A stretch of 64,000 bases of DNA from an uncultured Clostridia bacterium (GTDB taxonomy: Bacteria; Bacillota; Clostridia; Oscillospirales; Ruminococcaceae): contig CANRJA010000008.1 in NCBI GenBank assembly GCA_947630825.1, positions 1 to 64,000 on the forward strand, in the 5' to 3' direction. The notes below the pieces were generated by a model. The model was not told where the DNA came from, made no database searches, and saw nothing but the letters and a program-made list of their open reading frames with translations. Position numbers and translations under genes: made by a program. Shown here one piece after another: positions 33,328 through 42,096 of this stretch (position 1 is the stretch's first letter; the number at the start of each line of letters is the position of its first letter).

Positions 33328-33349
33328 AAAAAATCTCCTTATATAAAAT

Positions 33350-34717
33350 TTAAAAAATATCCTGTTTTTTCTTTCTTGAACGTCTTATGTTCAGGAAAAG
33401 AGTCAGAGCCAGAGAAATCAAAAGAAAGGAAGGTACAAGCCAAGGCGATTTTGATTTCTCAATTTTGATTTGATTCCAAAGCTCTTGAGTGTAAGCGTTA
33501 GTATCGTCAGAAAGATTTATAAAAACTTCTGTTTTTTCGTTAAGATAATCGTCAGGCGGACAGCGTAGCGGATTCGCTTTTACTTCTTCATCAAAAAGAT
33601 TGTAAACGCCTGTGTGAGGTGTTGAATAGCAAAGATAATCGCAGTTTGCGTATGCAACCTGAACCTCATTTAGGAAATTTATATACATTTCTGCGGCTTC
33701 CTTATTCTTTGCCGCTGTTGGAATACAGGCTGCGTCAACAAACTTGTTAGTGCCCTCTTTTGGTATACAGAAATCAAGATTGGGATTTTCATCTATCATT
33801 GTTTGAACATCGCCTGCATAATAAGGCGCTATTGCCGAGGACTCGCCTCCGATTTTATCGAAAATCTCGTCCATTACATATGCTTGTACAAGATTTTTCT
33901 GCTGTTTTAAAGAGCTTGCGGCTTCTTCTAACTCTTTTTTATTCTCGGTGTTTTGAGAATATCCAAGATAGGTAAGCGCAATTCCAAATGCGTCACGGGG
34001 ATTGTTGAACATAAGAATGTTATTGTCGTTAGCCTCGTCCCAAAGGTCGCACCAGCCTGTTATCTCTTTTTTTACCATGTTTTTATTGTAAACAATACAT
34101 ACTATTCCCCAAGTGTATGGAACAGAGTATTCATTTTCAGGGTCATACTCAAGTCCGACAAACTTTTTGTCTATATAGCTGAAGTTTGGAATTTTGCTGT
34201 AATCCAGCTTTTGAATAAGCCCCTCTTTTATCATTTTTGAAATCATATAATCGGAGGGAATAACAACATCATAGTCTCCGCCTCCGCTTTTCAGCTTTGA
34301 ATAAAGCTCTTCATTGGTAGCAAAGGTCTTATAGTTGACGTTTATTCCGGTCAGCTTTTCAAATTCTTTGTTGACGTCAAAATAATCGTCTTGGTTTATC
34401 GCCATATATTCGCCCCAGTTGCAGACATTAAGGGTTATGTTCTTGTCCTTCAAGCGGGTATAATCATAGCTTGATAGCAGACTTTTATCAAACTTAGATA
34501 ATATAGTATCCATATCAACATCTTCACGGTTTAATGTTTTTTCGGTCTGCGAACTATCATTGACGCCTTTATCGCTGACATTATTTGAATAATCTTTACC
34601 AGAAGAATTACTTACTGCCGAAGAATCATCGTTTGACTGGTTGTTATTACCATTACAGCCGGTAAGCATTACAAGCGAAAGCATCAATGTAACAAATAGT
34701 ACAAAGCGTTTTTTCAT
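33350..34717 (-). CDS. potD: spermidine/putrescine-binding lipoprotein with C-terminal membrane anchor
   Basis: Substrate-binding component of the polyamine ABC transporter. The signal peptide ends in the lipobox LTGC (Cys about 21), followed by a low-complexity Asn/Ser linker. The binding domain contains NVCNWGEYM and YDVVIPSDYMISKM, typical of PotD. Unlike usual PotD (about 350 residues) it has 455 and ends with a predicted membrane helix (PWLVPSFLLISLALTLFL) and a basic tail, so the binding domain may be held at both ends. AAAGGAG precedes the ATG. Last gene of the potABCD unit. Confidence 0.9.
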   Translation of the reverse strand: MKKRFVLFVTLMLSLVMLTGCNGNNNQSNDDSSAVSNSSGKDYSNNVSDKGVNDSSQTEKTLNREDVDMDTILSKFDKSLLSSYDYTRLKDKNITLNVCNWGEYMAINQDDYFDVNKEFEKLTGINVNYKTFATNEELYSKLKSGGGDYDVVIPSDYMISKMIKEGLIQKLDYSKIPNFSYIDKKFVGLEYDPENEYSVPYTWGIVCIVYNKNMVKKEITGWCDLWDEANDNNILMFNNPRDAFGIALTYLGYSQNTENKKELEEAASSLKQQKNLVQAYVMDEIFDKIGGESSAIAPYYAGDVQTMIDENPNLDFCIPKEGTNKFVDAACIPTAAKNKEAAEMYINFLNEVQVAYANCDYLCYSTPHTGVYNLFDEEVKANPLRCPPDDYLNEKTEVFINLSDDTNAYTQELWNQIKIEKSKSPWLVPSFLLISLALTLFLNIRRSRKKKQDIF

Positions 34718-34775
34718 TTACAAGCTCCTTTGTCAGTATAACACAAAATTATAAAAATATCAAAACAAAATCTTT

Positions 34776-35591
34776 TCACGATCTTGACGCTAGATATTCC
34801 AGCCTTTCTTTTCTGAGCATATAGTTTGATATTGCATTTTTGATAATTAAAACTGCAAGAATAACTATAAATATTATTGCTGAAAGAGCGTTTATCTCCG
34901 GCGATACTTTTTTTCTGGTCATAGAATAGATAGTTATAGGAAGTGTTTCAACTGTAGTTCCCGAGTTGAAATAGCTGATAATAAAGTCGTCGATAGAATA
35001 AGTTATAGCCATTAAAAAGCCTGAAAGCACGCCCGGCATTATTTCAGGAATCGTAACCTTGAAAAAAGCCTGTCTGGGATTGCAGCCCAAATCCTCCGCC
35101 GCTTCGACTAGATTTGGATTCATTTGTCTTAGCTTTGGAATAATGCTGTAAATGATGTATGGAATATTAAAGGTTATGTGTGCAAGTATAAGCGACACAA
35201 ATCCGAATTGAAATCCCGAATACACTGTAAATGCCCTGAACAAAAGCATTAGCGAAACGCCGGTTATAATTTCAGGATTTATAACCGGGATATAGGTTAT
35301 GTTCATAATAGCTGCCTTAGTTATAGGTCTCATTTTGTTTATCCCTATAGCCGCCGCTGTTCCGATAATAGTTGCTAACAGCGAGGAAATAAGAGCGATA
35401 ATAATCGTGTTAAAAAGGGCTGAAAGAATAGCCTCGTTGTGGAACAGCTTTTGATACCACTGTAAACTGAAGCCTGTGAAATACGCCCTCGATTTTGAGG
35501 CGTTGAATGAAAAAACGATTAGTACAAGTATGGGAATGTACAGAAAAACAATAACAAATGCGGTTATTGTTCGTGAAACGATTTTATTCAT
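34776..35591 (-). CDS. potC: polyamine ABC transporter permease PotC
   Basis: 271 residues, six hydrophobic segments, with the EAA loop that contacts the ATPase (LVEAAEDLGCNPRQAFFKVTIP). It pairs with PotB as the membrane pore. Its ATG overlaps the potB stop, and GAGGAGG lies inside the end of potB, so the two are translationally coupled. Confidence 0.93.
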   Translation of the reverse strand: MNKIVSRTITAFVIVFLYIPILVLIVFSFNASKSRAYFTGFSLQWYQKLFHNEAILSALFNTIIIALISSLLATIIGTAAAIGINKMRPITKAAIMNITYIPVINPEIITGVSLMLLFRAFTVYSGFQFGFVSLILAHITFNIPYIIYSIIPKLRQMNPNLVEAAEDLGCNPRQAFFKVTIPEIMPGVLSGFLMAITYSIDDFIISYFNSGTTVETLPITIYSMTRKKVSPEINALSAIIFIVILAVLIIKNAISNYMLRKERLEYLASRS

Positions 35592-36394
35592 TAAATAACA
35601 GCCTCCTCACTGCCAAATTGATTGAACAGACTCATAATTAGTAAAACTATAACCATAAGAACCAAAGACATCGCAGAGCCTAAGTGAGGGTTGTAAGAGT
35701 TGCCCAAGAACTGAGATTCAATAATGTCACCGATAAGGTCGTTTGTTCCTCCGCCAAGCATTCTCGATATGATAAATGTAGATACTGACGGAACAAATAC
35801 AGTAATGATCCCTGTTGAGATTCCCTGCTTTGAAAGGGGAAGAATGATTTTTGTTATAATGTGAAAGCCTGAGCAGCCCAAATCTTGAGCGGCTTCAATT
35901 ACGCTTTCGTCTATCTTGGTCATAACAGAATATAGTGGAAGGATCATAAAGGGAATGTAGTTGTATATCATTCCTAAGACTACTGCTCCCGAATTGTTTA
36001 TCAGATTAAACGGTCCCAGATGGAAAAGCCCGAAAAATCTGTTTATCAGTCCGTTTTCCTCAAGGAGAGTCATCCACGCATAGGTTCTAAGCAGAAAGTT
36101 TATCCACATAGGAAGTATGACTATCATAAGCATTGTTCCCTGTTTTCCTTTTGCAAGCCTTGAAATTAAATAGGCAACCGGAAGACCGAGTATAAGGCAT
36201 ATTACAGTGGCGATGACCGAGAATTCTATCGACCGGAATAAAACATCCAGATAGTCGTTCATAGCTACTATATTTGAAATTGTGAACTCTCCGCTCTGGG
36301 TAGTAAACGCAAAGAATATTACAAGACCAAGCGGAATTACTGTGAATATAATCATCCATATTATGTATGGAACAGCTAAAATTTTTGATTTCAT
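35591..36394 (-). CDS. potB: polyamine ABC transporter permease PotB
   Basis: Six membrane segments with the EAA motif VIEAAQDLGCSGFHIITKIILP. I start it at MKSKILAVPYI (267 aa) rather than the track's MAIL: the first ATG lies inside the hairpin stem, while the second is exactly 10 bases beyond the stem, like the other hairpin-spaced starts. Second gene of the pot operon. Confidence 0.9.
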   Translation of the reverse strand: MKSKILAVPYIIWMIIFTVIPLGLVIFFAFTTQSGEFTISNIVAMNDYLDVLFRSIEFSVIATVICLILGLPVAYLISRLAKGKQGTMLMIVILPMWINFLLRTYAWMTLLEENGLINRFFGLFHLGPFNLINNSGAVVLGMIYNYIPFMILPLYSVMTKIDESVIEAAQDLGCSGFHIITKIILPLSKQGISTGIITVFVPSVSTFIISRMLGGGTNDLIGDIIESQFLGNSYNPHLGSAMSLVLMVIVLLIMSLFNQFGSEEAVI

Positions 36395-36429
36395 CAATAT
36401 TGCCATGCTCCTTTGGGAGCATTCCTCCT
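36395..36429 (-). promoter_or_regulatory. GGAGGA-hairpin-start element, potB
   Basis: On the minus strand AGGAGGA abuts a perfect 7-bp stem, ATGCTCC/GGAGCAT, with a 4-nt loop, then exactly 10 bases to the ATG at 36394. This is the strongest of the five copies. Confidence 0.78.
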
Positions 36430-36436
36430 CTCGCTG

Positions 36437-37507
36437 TTATTGTGACAAGTCTTTGATTTTTAATTGGTTCTCCATTTTGTGCATTATATGGATATCCATA
36501 GGTTCAATACTCATACCGACAATAGTACCTACATCTTCGTGCAAAGTTGACTGGACTTTCCACTTGTATCCGCTTGCTTCAACTATCATTTCATAGTGAA
36601 CGCCCTTGAAGATAACGCTTTCAACAACGCCTGTTATCGCTCCCTTTATCTGAGGAACGATTTTAATATCCTCAGGTCTGATAACAACATCTACAAGCTC
36701 GTCTTTTTCAAAGCCTGAATCAACACAGGTAAAGGAGTTTCCGGCAAAGTCTACAAGGAAATCCTTTCGCATAATGCCGTCTATAATATTGCTGTCTCCA
36801 ATAAAATCAGCTACAAAAGCGTTTTTAGGCTCGTTGTAAATATCAACAGGAGTGCCTATTTGCTGAATAATGCCGTTGTTCATTACAACGACCGTATCAG
36901 ACATAGTAAGAGCCTCCTCCTGGTCGTGGGTTACATAAATAAAGGTTATCTCGAGCTCCTGCTGAATGTTTTTAAGCTCGATCTGCATTTCCTTTCTCAG
37001 CTTTAAGTCCAAAGCTCCCAATGGCTCGTCGAGAAGCAGGACTTTAGGTCGGTTTACCAATGCTCTTGCAATGGCAACTCTTTGCTGCTGCCCGCCCGAA
37101 AGACTGTGTATAGAGCGTTTCTCAAAGCCTATGAGATTGACAAGCTCTAATGTTTCCTGAACTCGTGATTTTATTTCCTTATCGCTCAGCTTTTTGAGCT
37201 TAAGACCGAAAGCTATATTATCGTATATATTCAGATGAGGGAAAAGAGCATACTTTTGAAAAACAGTATTTACCTGTCTTTTATGAGGCGGCAGCTTTGT
37301 GATATCCTTATTATTGAAATAAAGCGAGCCGCTTTTCATTTGCTGAAAGCCTCCGATAATACGGAGAGTTGTAGTTTTTCCACAGCCGGACGGACCGAGC
37401 AGGGTAACAAATTGCTTATCAATAATGTCGAGATTTATATTCTTTAAAATCTGCTCTCCGTCGAATTCAACAATGGCGTCTTTAAGACTGATAATAATAT
37501 TTTCCAA
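36437..37507 (-). CDS. potA: polyamine ABC transporter ATPase PotA
   Basis: Nucleotide-binding subunit: Walker [10 protein letters not shown], signature [15 protein letters not shown], Walker [14 protein letters not shown]-loop THDQEEAL, and a C-terminal TOBE-type regulatory domain. The track begins at GTG 37519, but AGGAA touches that codon. TTG 37507, giving [11 protein letters not shown], leaves a workable 12-base gap and matches family N-termini; the choice is not certain. First gene of potABCD, behind a clear promoter. Confidence 0.93.
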   Translation of the reverse strand: MENIIISLKDAIVEFDGEQILKNINLDIIDKQFVTLLGPSGCGKTTTLRIIGGFQQMKSGSLYFNNKDITKLPPHKRQVNTVFQKYALFPHLNIYDNIAFGLKLKKLSDKEIKSRVQETLELVNLIGFEKRSIHSLSGGQQQRVAIARALVNRPKVLLLDEPLGALDLKLRKEMQIELKNIQQELEITFIYVTHDQEEALTMSDTVVVMNNGIIQQIGTPVDIYNEPKNAFVADFIGDSNIIDGIMRKDFLVDFAGNSFTCVDSGFEKDELVDVVIRPEDIKIVPQIKGAITGVVESVIFKGVHYEMIVEASGYKWKVQSTLHEDVGTIVGMSIEPMDIHIMHKMENQLKIKDLSQ

Positions 37508-37558
37508 CTTGGCTAACACTTCCTGTTCATAATAATTTTGACAATAAACGCTATGATG

Positions 37559-37587
37559 ATTATAAATTATTTTATTTCAATTTACAA
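37559..37587 (-). promoter_or_regulatory. promoter of potABCD
   Basis: TTGTAA, 17-nt spacer, TATAAT on the minus strand, about 50 bases before potA. Confidence 0.77.
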
Positions 37588-37676
37588 TACTTTTTTGATA
37601 TTTATTTTTTTAATTAAAACAGCATTTATATTAATTATTTCTTTTTAACATTTTGAAGAAAAAACAGAAAAAAATA

Positions 37677-37705
37677 TTGCTATTTATTTTTAGATAGTAT
37701 ATAAT
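37677..37705 (+). promoter_or_regulatory. promoter of the murD-whiA operon
   Basis: TTGCTA, 17-nt spacer, TATAAT, about 75 bases before the murD start. No other convincing promoter is seen before 48.3 kb. Confidence 0.72.
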
Positions 37706-37782
37706 ATAATAGAGTATTTATATCTATTTTTAATAGTGAATTTTTATACATAATGTGTTTTTTCAAAAGAGGAGAATATCAT

Positions 37783-39174
37783 ATGACAAAAGCGGAAAGG
37801 TTTTTCGATGAAATTAAAGATAAAAGAATTGCATTCATCGGAACGGGCGTGAGCCATAACGATTTAATAAGATTATTTTTAAAAAAGGGTTATAATATTG
37901 TTATCTGCGATAAGAATAATCTTGAAGAAAAAAATAACGAGCTTTACTTTGAGTTCAAACAGGCGGGAGCGGAGTTTTCATTCGGTGAAAATTATCTTGA
38001 TGAAATTTTCAGATGTGATATAGTTTTCAGGACACCCGGAATGTATTATAACGATCCGACGCTTACAAAAGCGCGCAAGAAGGGTATTATCATAACAAGC
38101 GAGATGGAGGTTTTCTTTGACCTTTGCCCGTGTAAGATTTACGCCGTAACGGGTTCTGACGGCAAATCTACCACTACTACGCTCGTTTCTCAATTTTTTA
38201 AAGCAGACGGTAAGACTGTTCATTTAGGAGGAAATATAGGCAAACCTCTTTTGTATAAGATAGAAAAAATCAAAGAGACTGACGTTGCAGTAGTTGAGCT
38301 TTCTAGCTTTCAGCTTATCTCGATGAGAGAATCTCCGTTTGCTGCGGCGATAACAAACATATCGCCAAATCACCTTAACGTACACGGCACAATGGAGGAA
38401 TACATTGGCGCTAAGTGCAATATTCTTGCTCATCAAAATGCCTTTTCTAAGGCAGTTTTGAATATGGATAATGATGAAGCTATGAAGCTGTGCGATATGG
38501 TGAGGGGAAGGCTTTCCCTTTTCAGCAGAAAGGGTATTCCCGAATGCGGAAGCTTTTTAGATAATGAAGGCAACCTATGTTATAATGAATACGGCAAGGT
38601 TACAAAGATAGTCCATATGGACGATATAAGGATTCCGGGCATACACAATGTAGAAAATTTCCTTACGGCTATTGCGCTTACTTGGGGAGATGTTTCTTCT
38701 GAGAGCATTGTAAAAACGGCTAAGGAGTTCGGCGGAGTTGAGCATAGAATAGAGTTTGTAAGGGAGCTTGACGGAGTAAGGTACTATAACGATTCTATTG
38801 CCACAAGCCCTACACGTGTAATGGCAGGACTAAATTCATTCAAGCAGAAAATAATCGTAATTGCAGGCGGTTCTGATAAAGGAGTTCCATTCGACACTCT
38901 TGCAGAGCCTGTAAATGAAAAGGTCAAGGTCTTGATTCTTATGGGTCAGACTGCAAAAAAGATTAAAGAGGCTGTTACCGAATGTGAAGATTATAGAACA
39001 AGCGGACTAAAGGTAATAATGGTAAAGGATATGGAGGAAGCTGTTCACACTGCAAGGGATATTGCAGAAAAGGGCGATATAGTTTCTTTGTCTCCTGCCT
39101 GCGCTAGCTTTGATATGTACCCTATGTTTGAGGTAAGAGGCAGGCACTTTAAGGAAATTGTAAACTCACTTTAA
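37783..39174 (+). CDS. murD: UDP-N-acetylmuramoylalanine-D-glutamate ligase
   Basis: Cytoplasmic Mur ligase adding D-glutamate to UDP-MurNAc-L-alanine. The Rossmann-like N-terminal domain (AFIGTGVSHNDLIRLF) is followed by the ATP loop TGSDGKSTTT, ELSSFQL, NISPNHLNVHGTMEEY, and the ligase C-domain start GGVEHRIEFV. The start used is ATG 37783, eight bases after AGAGGAG (463 aa), not the track's upstream ATG. First gene of a long operon of wall and regulatory genes. Confidence 0.96.
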   Translation: MTKAERFFDEIKDKRIAFIGTGVSHNDLIRLFLKKGYNIVICDKNNLEEKNNELYFEFKQAGAEFSFGENYLDEIFRCDIVFRTPGMYYNDPTLTKARKKGIIITSEMEVFFDLCPCKIYAVTGSDGKSTTTTLVSQFFKADGKTVHLGGNIGKPLLYKIEKIKETDVAVVELSSFQLISMRESPFAAAITNISPNHLNVHGTMEEYIGAKCNILAHQNAFSKAVLNMDNDEAMKLCDMVRGRLSLFSRKGIPECGSFLDNEGNLCYNEYGKVTKIVHMDDIRIPGIHNVENFLTAIALTWGDVSSESIVKTAKEFGGVEHRIEFVRELDGVRYYNDSIATSPTRVMAGLNSFKQKIIVIAGGSDKGVPFDTLAEPVNEKVKVLILMGQTAKKIKEAVTECEDYRTSGLKVIMVKDMEEAVHTARDIAEKGDIVSLSPACASFDMYPMFEVRGRHFKEIVNSL

Positions 39175-39195
39175 TATGTTTTTAAGGGATAATTT

Positions 39196-40245
39196 ATGAA
39201 TAAGAAAGAACTAACTGAAATATTATTTAAACTTACCCGGCAAAACGGCGTTTCGGGCGATGAATTTTGCGCTTCAAAAACAGCAGCGGAACTTCTTAAA
39301 AAGTACACATCTGATGTTATATTAGATGATTTTGGCAATGTTATCGCAAATATCGGAAAGCGTGAAGAGGGTAAGCCTCATATTATGCTTGACGCGCATA
39401 TAGATGAGATTGGATTTATTGTAACTTACATTACCGACGAGGGCTTTTTGAAAATATCAAACTGCGGTGGTATTGACAGACGTCTGCTTCTGGCTCAACA
39501 GGTTGAGGTTCTTTGCTCAAACGGACAGAAAATTATCGGCGTTATTACTTCAACCCCTCCGCATCTGGAATCAGATGATAAAAAAGCGCCAAAGCTGGAC
39601 GATATCTTCGTTGATATAGGAATGTCAAAGGAGAACGCTCAAAAGCTTGTATCGTTAGGCGACAGGATAATTATATCAAATGAACCGTATACGCTTTTAG
39701 GTGATAGAATAACATCAAAATGCCTTGACGACAGGGCAGGAGTTGTTACTCTTATTCAAACTCTCGACCTGTTAAAAAATGAGTTTGAAAGCCTTAATTG
39801 CTCGCTTTCGGTGGTGTTCTCTTCACAGGAGGAAACAGGCGAGAGGGGAGCGAAAACAGCAGCTTATAAGGTAAACCCTGATATTGCTATAGCTGTTGAC
39901 GTTTCCTTTGCAAGAGTTTTCGGAGAGTCTAAAGAAAAGTGCGGAGAAATGGGAAAGGGCCCTATGGTTGGAGTGTCGCCGTCTCTTTCTAAATCTCTAT
40001 CAAACAGATTTATTCAGATTGCAAAGGATGAGAAAATACCTTATCAAATCGAGGTTATGGGCGCAACAACAGGTACGAACGCAGACGCTATAGGAGTAAC
40101 TAGGGGCGGAGTTAAAACAGTTACCGTTTCGATACCGCTTAAATATATGCATACGCCTGTTGAGGTCATTTCAATTTCGGATATTGAAAATTCAGCACGC
40201 CTTATAGAGAAGTTTTTAAGAAACGGGGTGGAAGCTGATGCTTGA
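39196..40245 (+). CDS. M42-family metalloaminopeptidase, first copy
   Basis: 349 residues. Dinuclear metal-binding signatures of the M42 (glutamyl aminopeptidase/endoglucanase-like) family are visible: DAHIDEIGF, LDDRAGVV and SSQEETGERGA with the catalytic glutamates. Such enzymes form large tetrahedral particles that clear peptides in the cytoplasm. It overlaps the next M42 gene by eight bases. AAGGGA precedes the ATG. Confidence 0.92.
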   Translation: MNKKELTEILFKLTRQNGVSGDEFCASKTAAELLKKYTSDVILDDFGNVIANIGKREEGKPHIMLDAHIDEIGFIVTYITDEGFLKISNCGGIDRRLLLAQQVEVLCSNGQKIIGVITSTPPHLESDDKKAPKLDDIFVDIGMSKENAQKLVSLGDRIIISNEPYTLLGDRITSKCLDDRAGVVTLIQTLDLLKNEFESLNCSLSVVFSSQEETGERGAKTAAYKVNPDIAIAVDVSFARVFGESKEKCGEMGKGPMVGVSPSLSKSLSNRFIQIAKDEKIPYQIEVMGATTGTNADAIGVTRGGVKTVTVSIPLKYMHTPVEVISISDIENSARLIEKFLRNGVEADA

Positions 40246-41260
40246 TAAAATGCGTGACCTTTGTCTTATCAATGGAATTTCAGGCGATGAGGATAAGGCC
40301 AGGGAATATATTATTTCAAAAATATGCGATAAATGCGAGTATGACGTTGATAATCTTGGCAATATTATTGCCTTAAAAAAGGGAAGAAAAACGCCTAAAA
40401 ATAAGGTTTTGCTCTCTGCTCATATGGACGAGGTAGGACTGATAGTTAAATATATTAATGATGACGGAAGTTTTAAGGTTGAAAGCGTCGGCGGAATTGA
40501 CCCCAGAGTTGTTTTCGGACGTCAGGTAACAGTCGGCAAAAATAACACTGTAGGAGTTGTCGGAGGGGTCGCTGTTCACAATCTTTCAGGTGATGATAGG
40601 GATAAGGCGGTTTTGTTTGACAAACTGACTGTTGACATCGGCGCTCAAAGCCGTGAAGAAGCTGAAAAAGCAGTATCGCTGGGCGACAGCGTTTACTTCA
40701 AATCTGATTATATAGAGTTCGGAGACGGCTTTGTAAAATCAAAGGCTATCGACGACAGATTCGGTTGTGCGCTTATGCTTGAGTTAATCGAAAACGAGCT
40801 TGAGTATGACACCTATTTCACCTTTGTTGTTCAAGAGGAGATAGGACTTCGAGGTGCAAAGGCGGCTTCATACACTGTAAACCCCGATTATGCGATAGTT
40901 ATAGAGGCTACAACGGCGGCGGATTTACCTGCCTCGGAGGGTGAAAAGTCAGTCTGCAAATGCGGAGACGGTCCTGTTGTATCTTTTATGGATAAATCGA
41001 CTATATATAACAAAGAGCTTTACAAGCTGGCTTTTGATACTGCAAGGGAGAACAATATTCCCTGCCAGACAAAAACAATGATTGCTGGCGGAAACGACGC
41101 AGGCGCTATTCATATTTCAAGAGGCGGAGTTAAAACAATGGCTGTATCTGTTCCGTGCAGGTATATACATTCGCCGTCCTGCGTTGCAAGCAAAGACGAT
41201 ATGGAAAACTCACTGGAGCTTGTTAAGCTGGTTTTGAATAAGCTCTATAACAGGCAGTGA
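40238..41260 (+). CDS. M42-family metalloaminopeptidase, second copy
   Basis: 340 residues, paralog of the preceding gene: SAHMDEVGL, IDDRFGCAL and VQEEIGLRGA carry the same metal-binding and catalytic residues. The start overlaps the end of the first copy, so the two are translated together and could form a mixed complex; that is inference from coupling only. GGGGTGG lies upstream. Confidence 0.92.
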   Translation: MLDKMRDLCLINGISGDEDKAREYIISKICDKCEYDVDNLGNIIALKKGRKTPKNKVLLSAHMDEVGLIVKYINDDGSFKVESVGGIDPRVVFGRQVTVGKNNTVGVVGGVAVHNLSGDDRDKAVLFDKLTVDIGAQSREEAEKAVSLGDSVYFKSDYIEFGDGFVKSKAIDDRFGCALMLELIENELEYDTYFTFVVQEEIGLRGAKAASYTVNPDYAIVIEATTAADLPASEGEKSVCKCGDGPVVSFMDKSTIYNKELYKLAFDTARENNIPCQTKTMIAGGNDAGAIHISRGGVKTMAVSVPCRYIHSPSCVASKDDMENSLELVKLVLNKLYNRQ

Positions 41261-41277
41261 AGCTAAGAACTTAAAAC

Positions 41278-41310
41278 GGAGGAATGCCCTTTTTGGGGTA
41301 AGTCATATAA
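41278..41310 (+). promoter_or_regulatory. GGAGGA-hairpin-start element, GNAT gene
   Basis: GGAGGAA, then stem TGCCC/GGGTA (one G-T pair) with a 6-nt loop, then exactly 10 bases to ATG 41311. The weakest stem of the five. Confidence 0.6.
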
Positions 41311-42096
41311 ATGATAACAGAAACTCACGACATTACAGAAGAATTATTGAATACTCTTGAGAAAAATCACTATTCACGGCGTATAAAATCTCACTTTTTA
41401 GCATACGGCGTAAGCTATGATTTTTGCAGATTTTATTTTGTCCGTGAAAATCAGGCTTCGGACAACGACGCGGTGATTTCAATATTCAATGCTTCAATGG
41501 TAGTTTCTGTTTTTGAGGGTCTTACTCTTTCAGATAATGAGATCTCTGAGATTGCTACCCTTATTTCTATGACAAAGCCTGTTACCGTTGAATTGGGACT
41601 TGATTATTCAAAGAGGTTAAGCGTCCTTATAAGTGAAGATTACAATGTGTTTGACAGAACAATGTTTGAGTTTGTTTGCAAAAATCATATTCCAAAGCTT
41701 GATGTAAATGAACTTCCCAAGCTTGACGATGTTTATGATATTCTGGCAACTAGCTTTCCGGCAATAAGAAACTCCTATTCTCTGTGGCTGACAGATACTT
41801 CGCACAGGGTTAGAAAGGGACTTTCGCAAAGTTTTACTCTTAAAAACTGCTCGTCTGCGACTATACAGTATATTATAGACGGCATTGCTTTTGTAGGTCA
41901 CGTTGCAACGATACCCAAAGAGAGGGGAAAGCATCACGCAAGAGAGCTTTTATACTGGCTTGGAGAACGGCTTAATGAGGACGGGTTTTCTGTTCAGCTT
42001 TTTGCAAGAAGTTACAATGTAAGCTACTATACTGAAATCGGTTTTCTTCCGATTTATGATGATATAGTGCTTGAAAGGAAAGACATAGATGAATAA
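41311..42096 (+). CDS. GNAT-family N-acetyltransferase
   Basis: 261 residues. The acetyl-CoA-binding part is in the C-terminal third: VATIPKERGKHHARELLYWLGERL matches motif A (R/Q-x-x-G-x-G/A), followed by LFARSYNVSYYTEIGFLPI, the motif-B type ending. The N-terminal half has no clear family signs. The substrate is unknown. It overlaps the following PLP-enzyme gene by eight bases, which points to a shared role or at least coupled expression. Confidence 0.75.
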   Translation: MITETHDITEELLNTLEKNHYSRRIKSHFLAYGVSYDFCRFYFVRENQASDNDAVISIFNASMVVSVFEGLTLSDNEISEIATLISMTKPVTVELGLDYSKRLSVLISEDYNVFDRTMFEFVCKNHIPKLDVNELPKLDDVYDILATSFPAIRNSYSLWLTDTSHRVRKGLSQSFTLKNCSSATIQYIIDGIAFVGHVATIPKERGKHHARELLYWLGERLNEDGFSVQLFARSYNVSYYTEIGFLPIYDDIVLERKDIDE

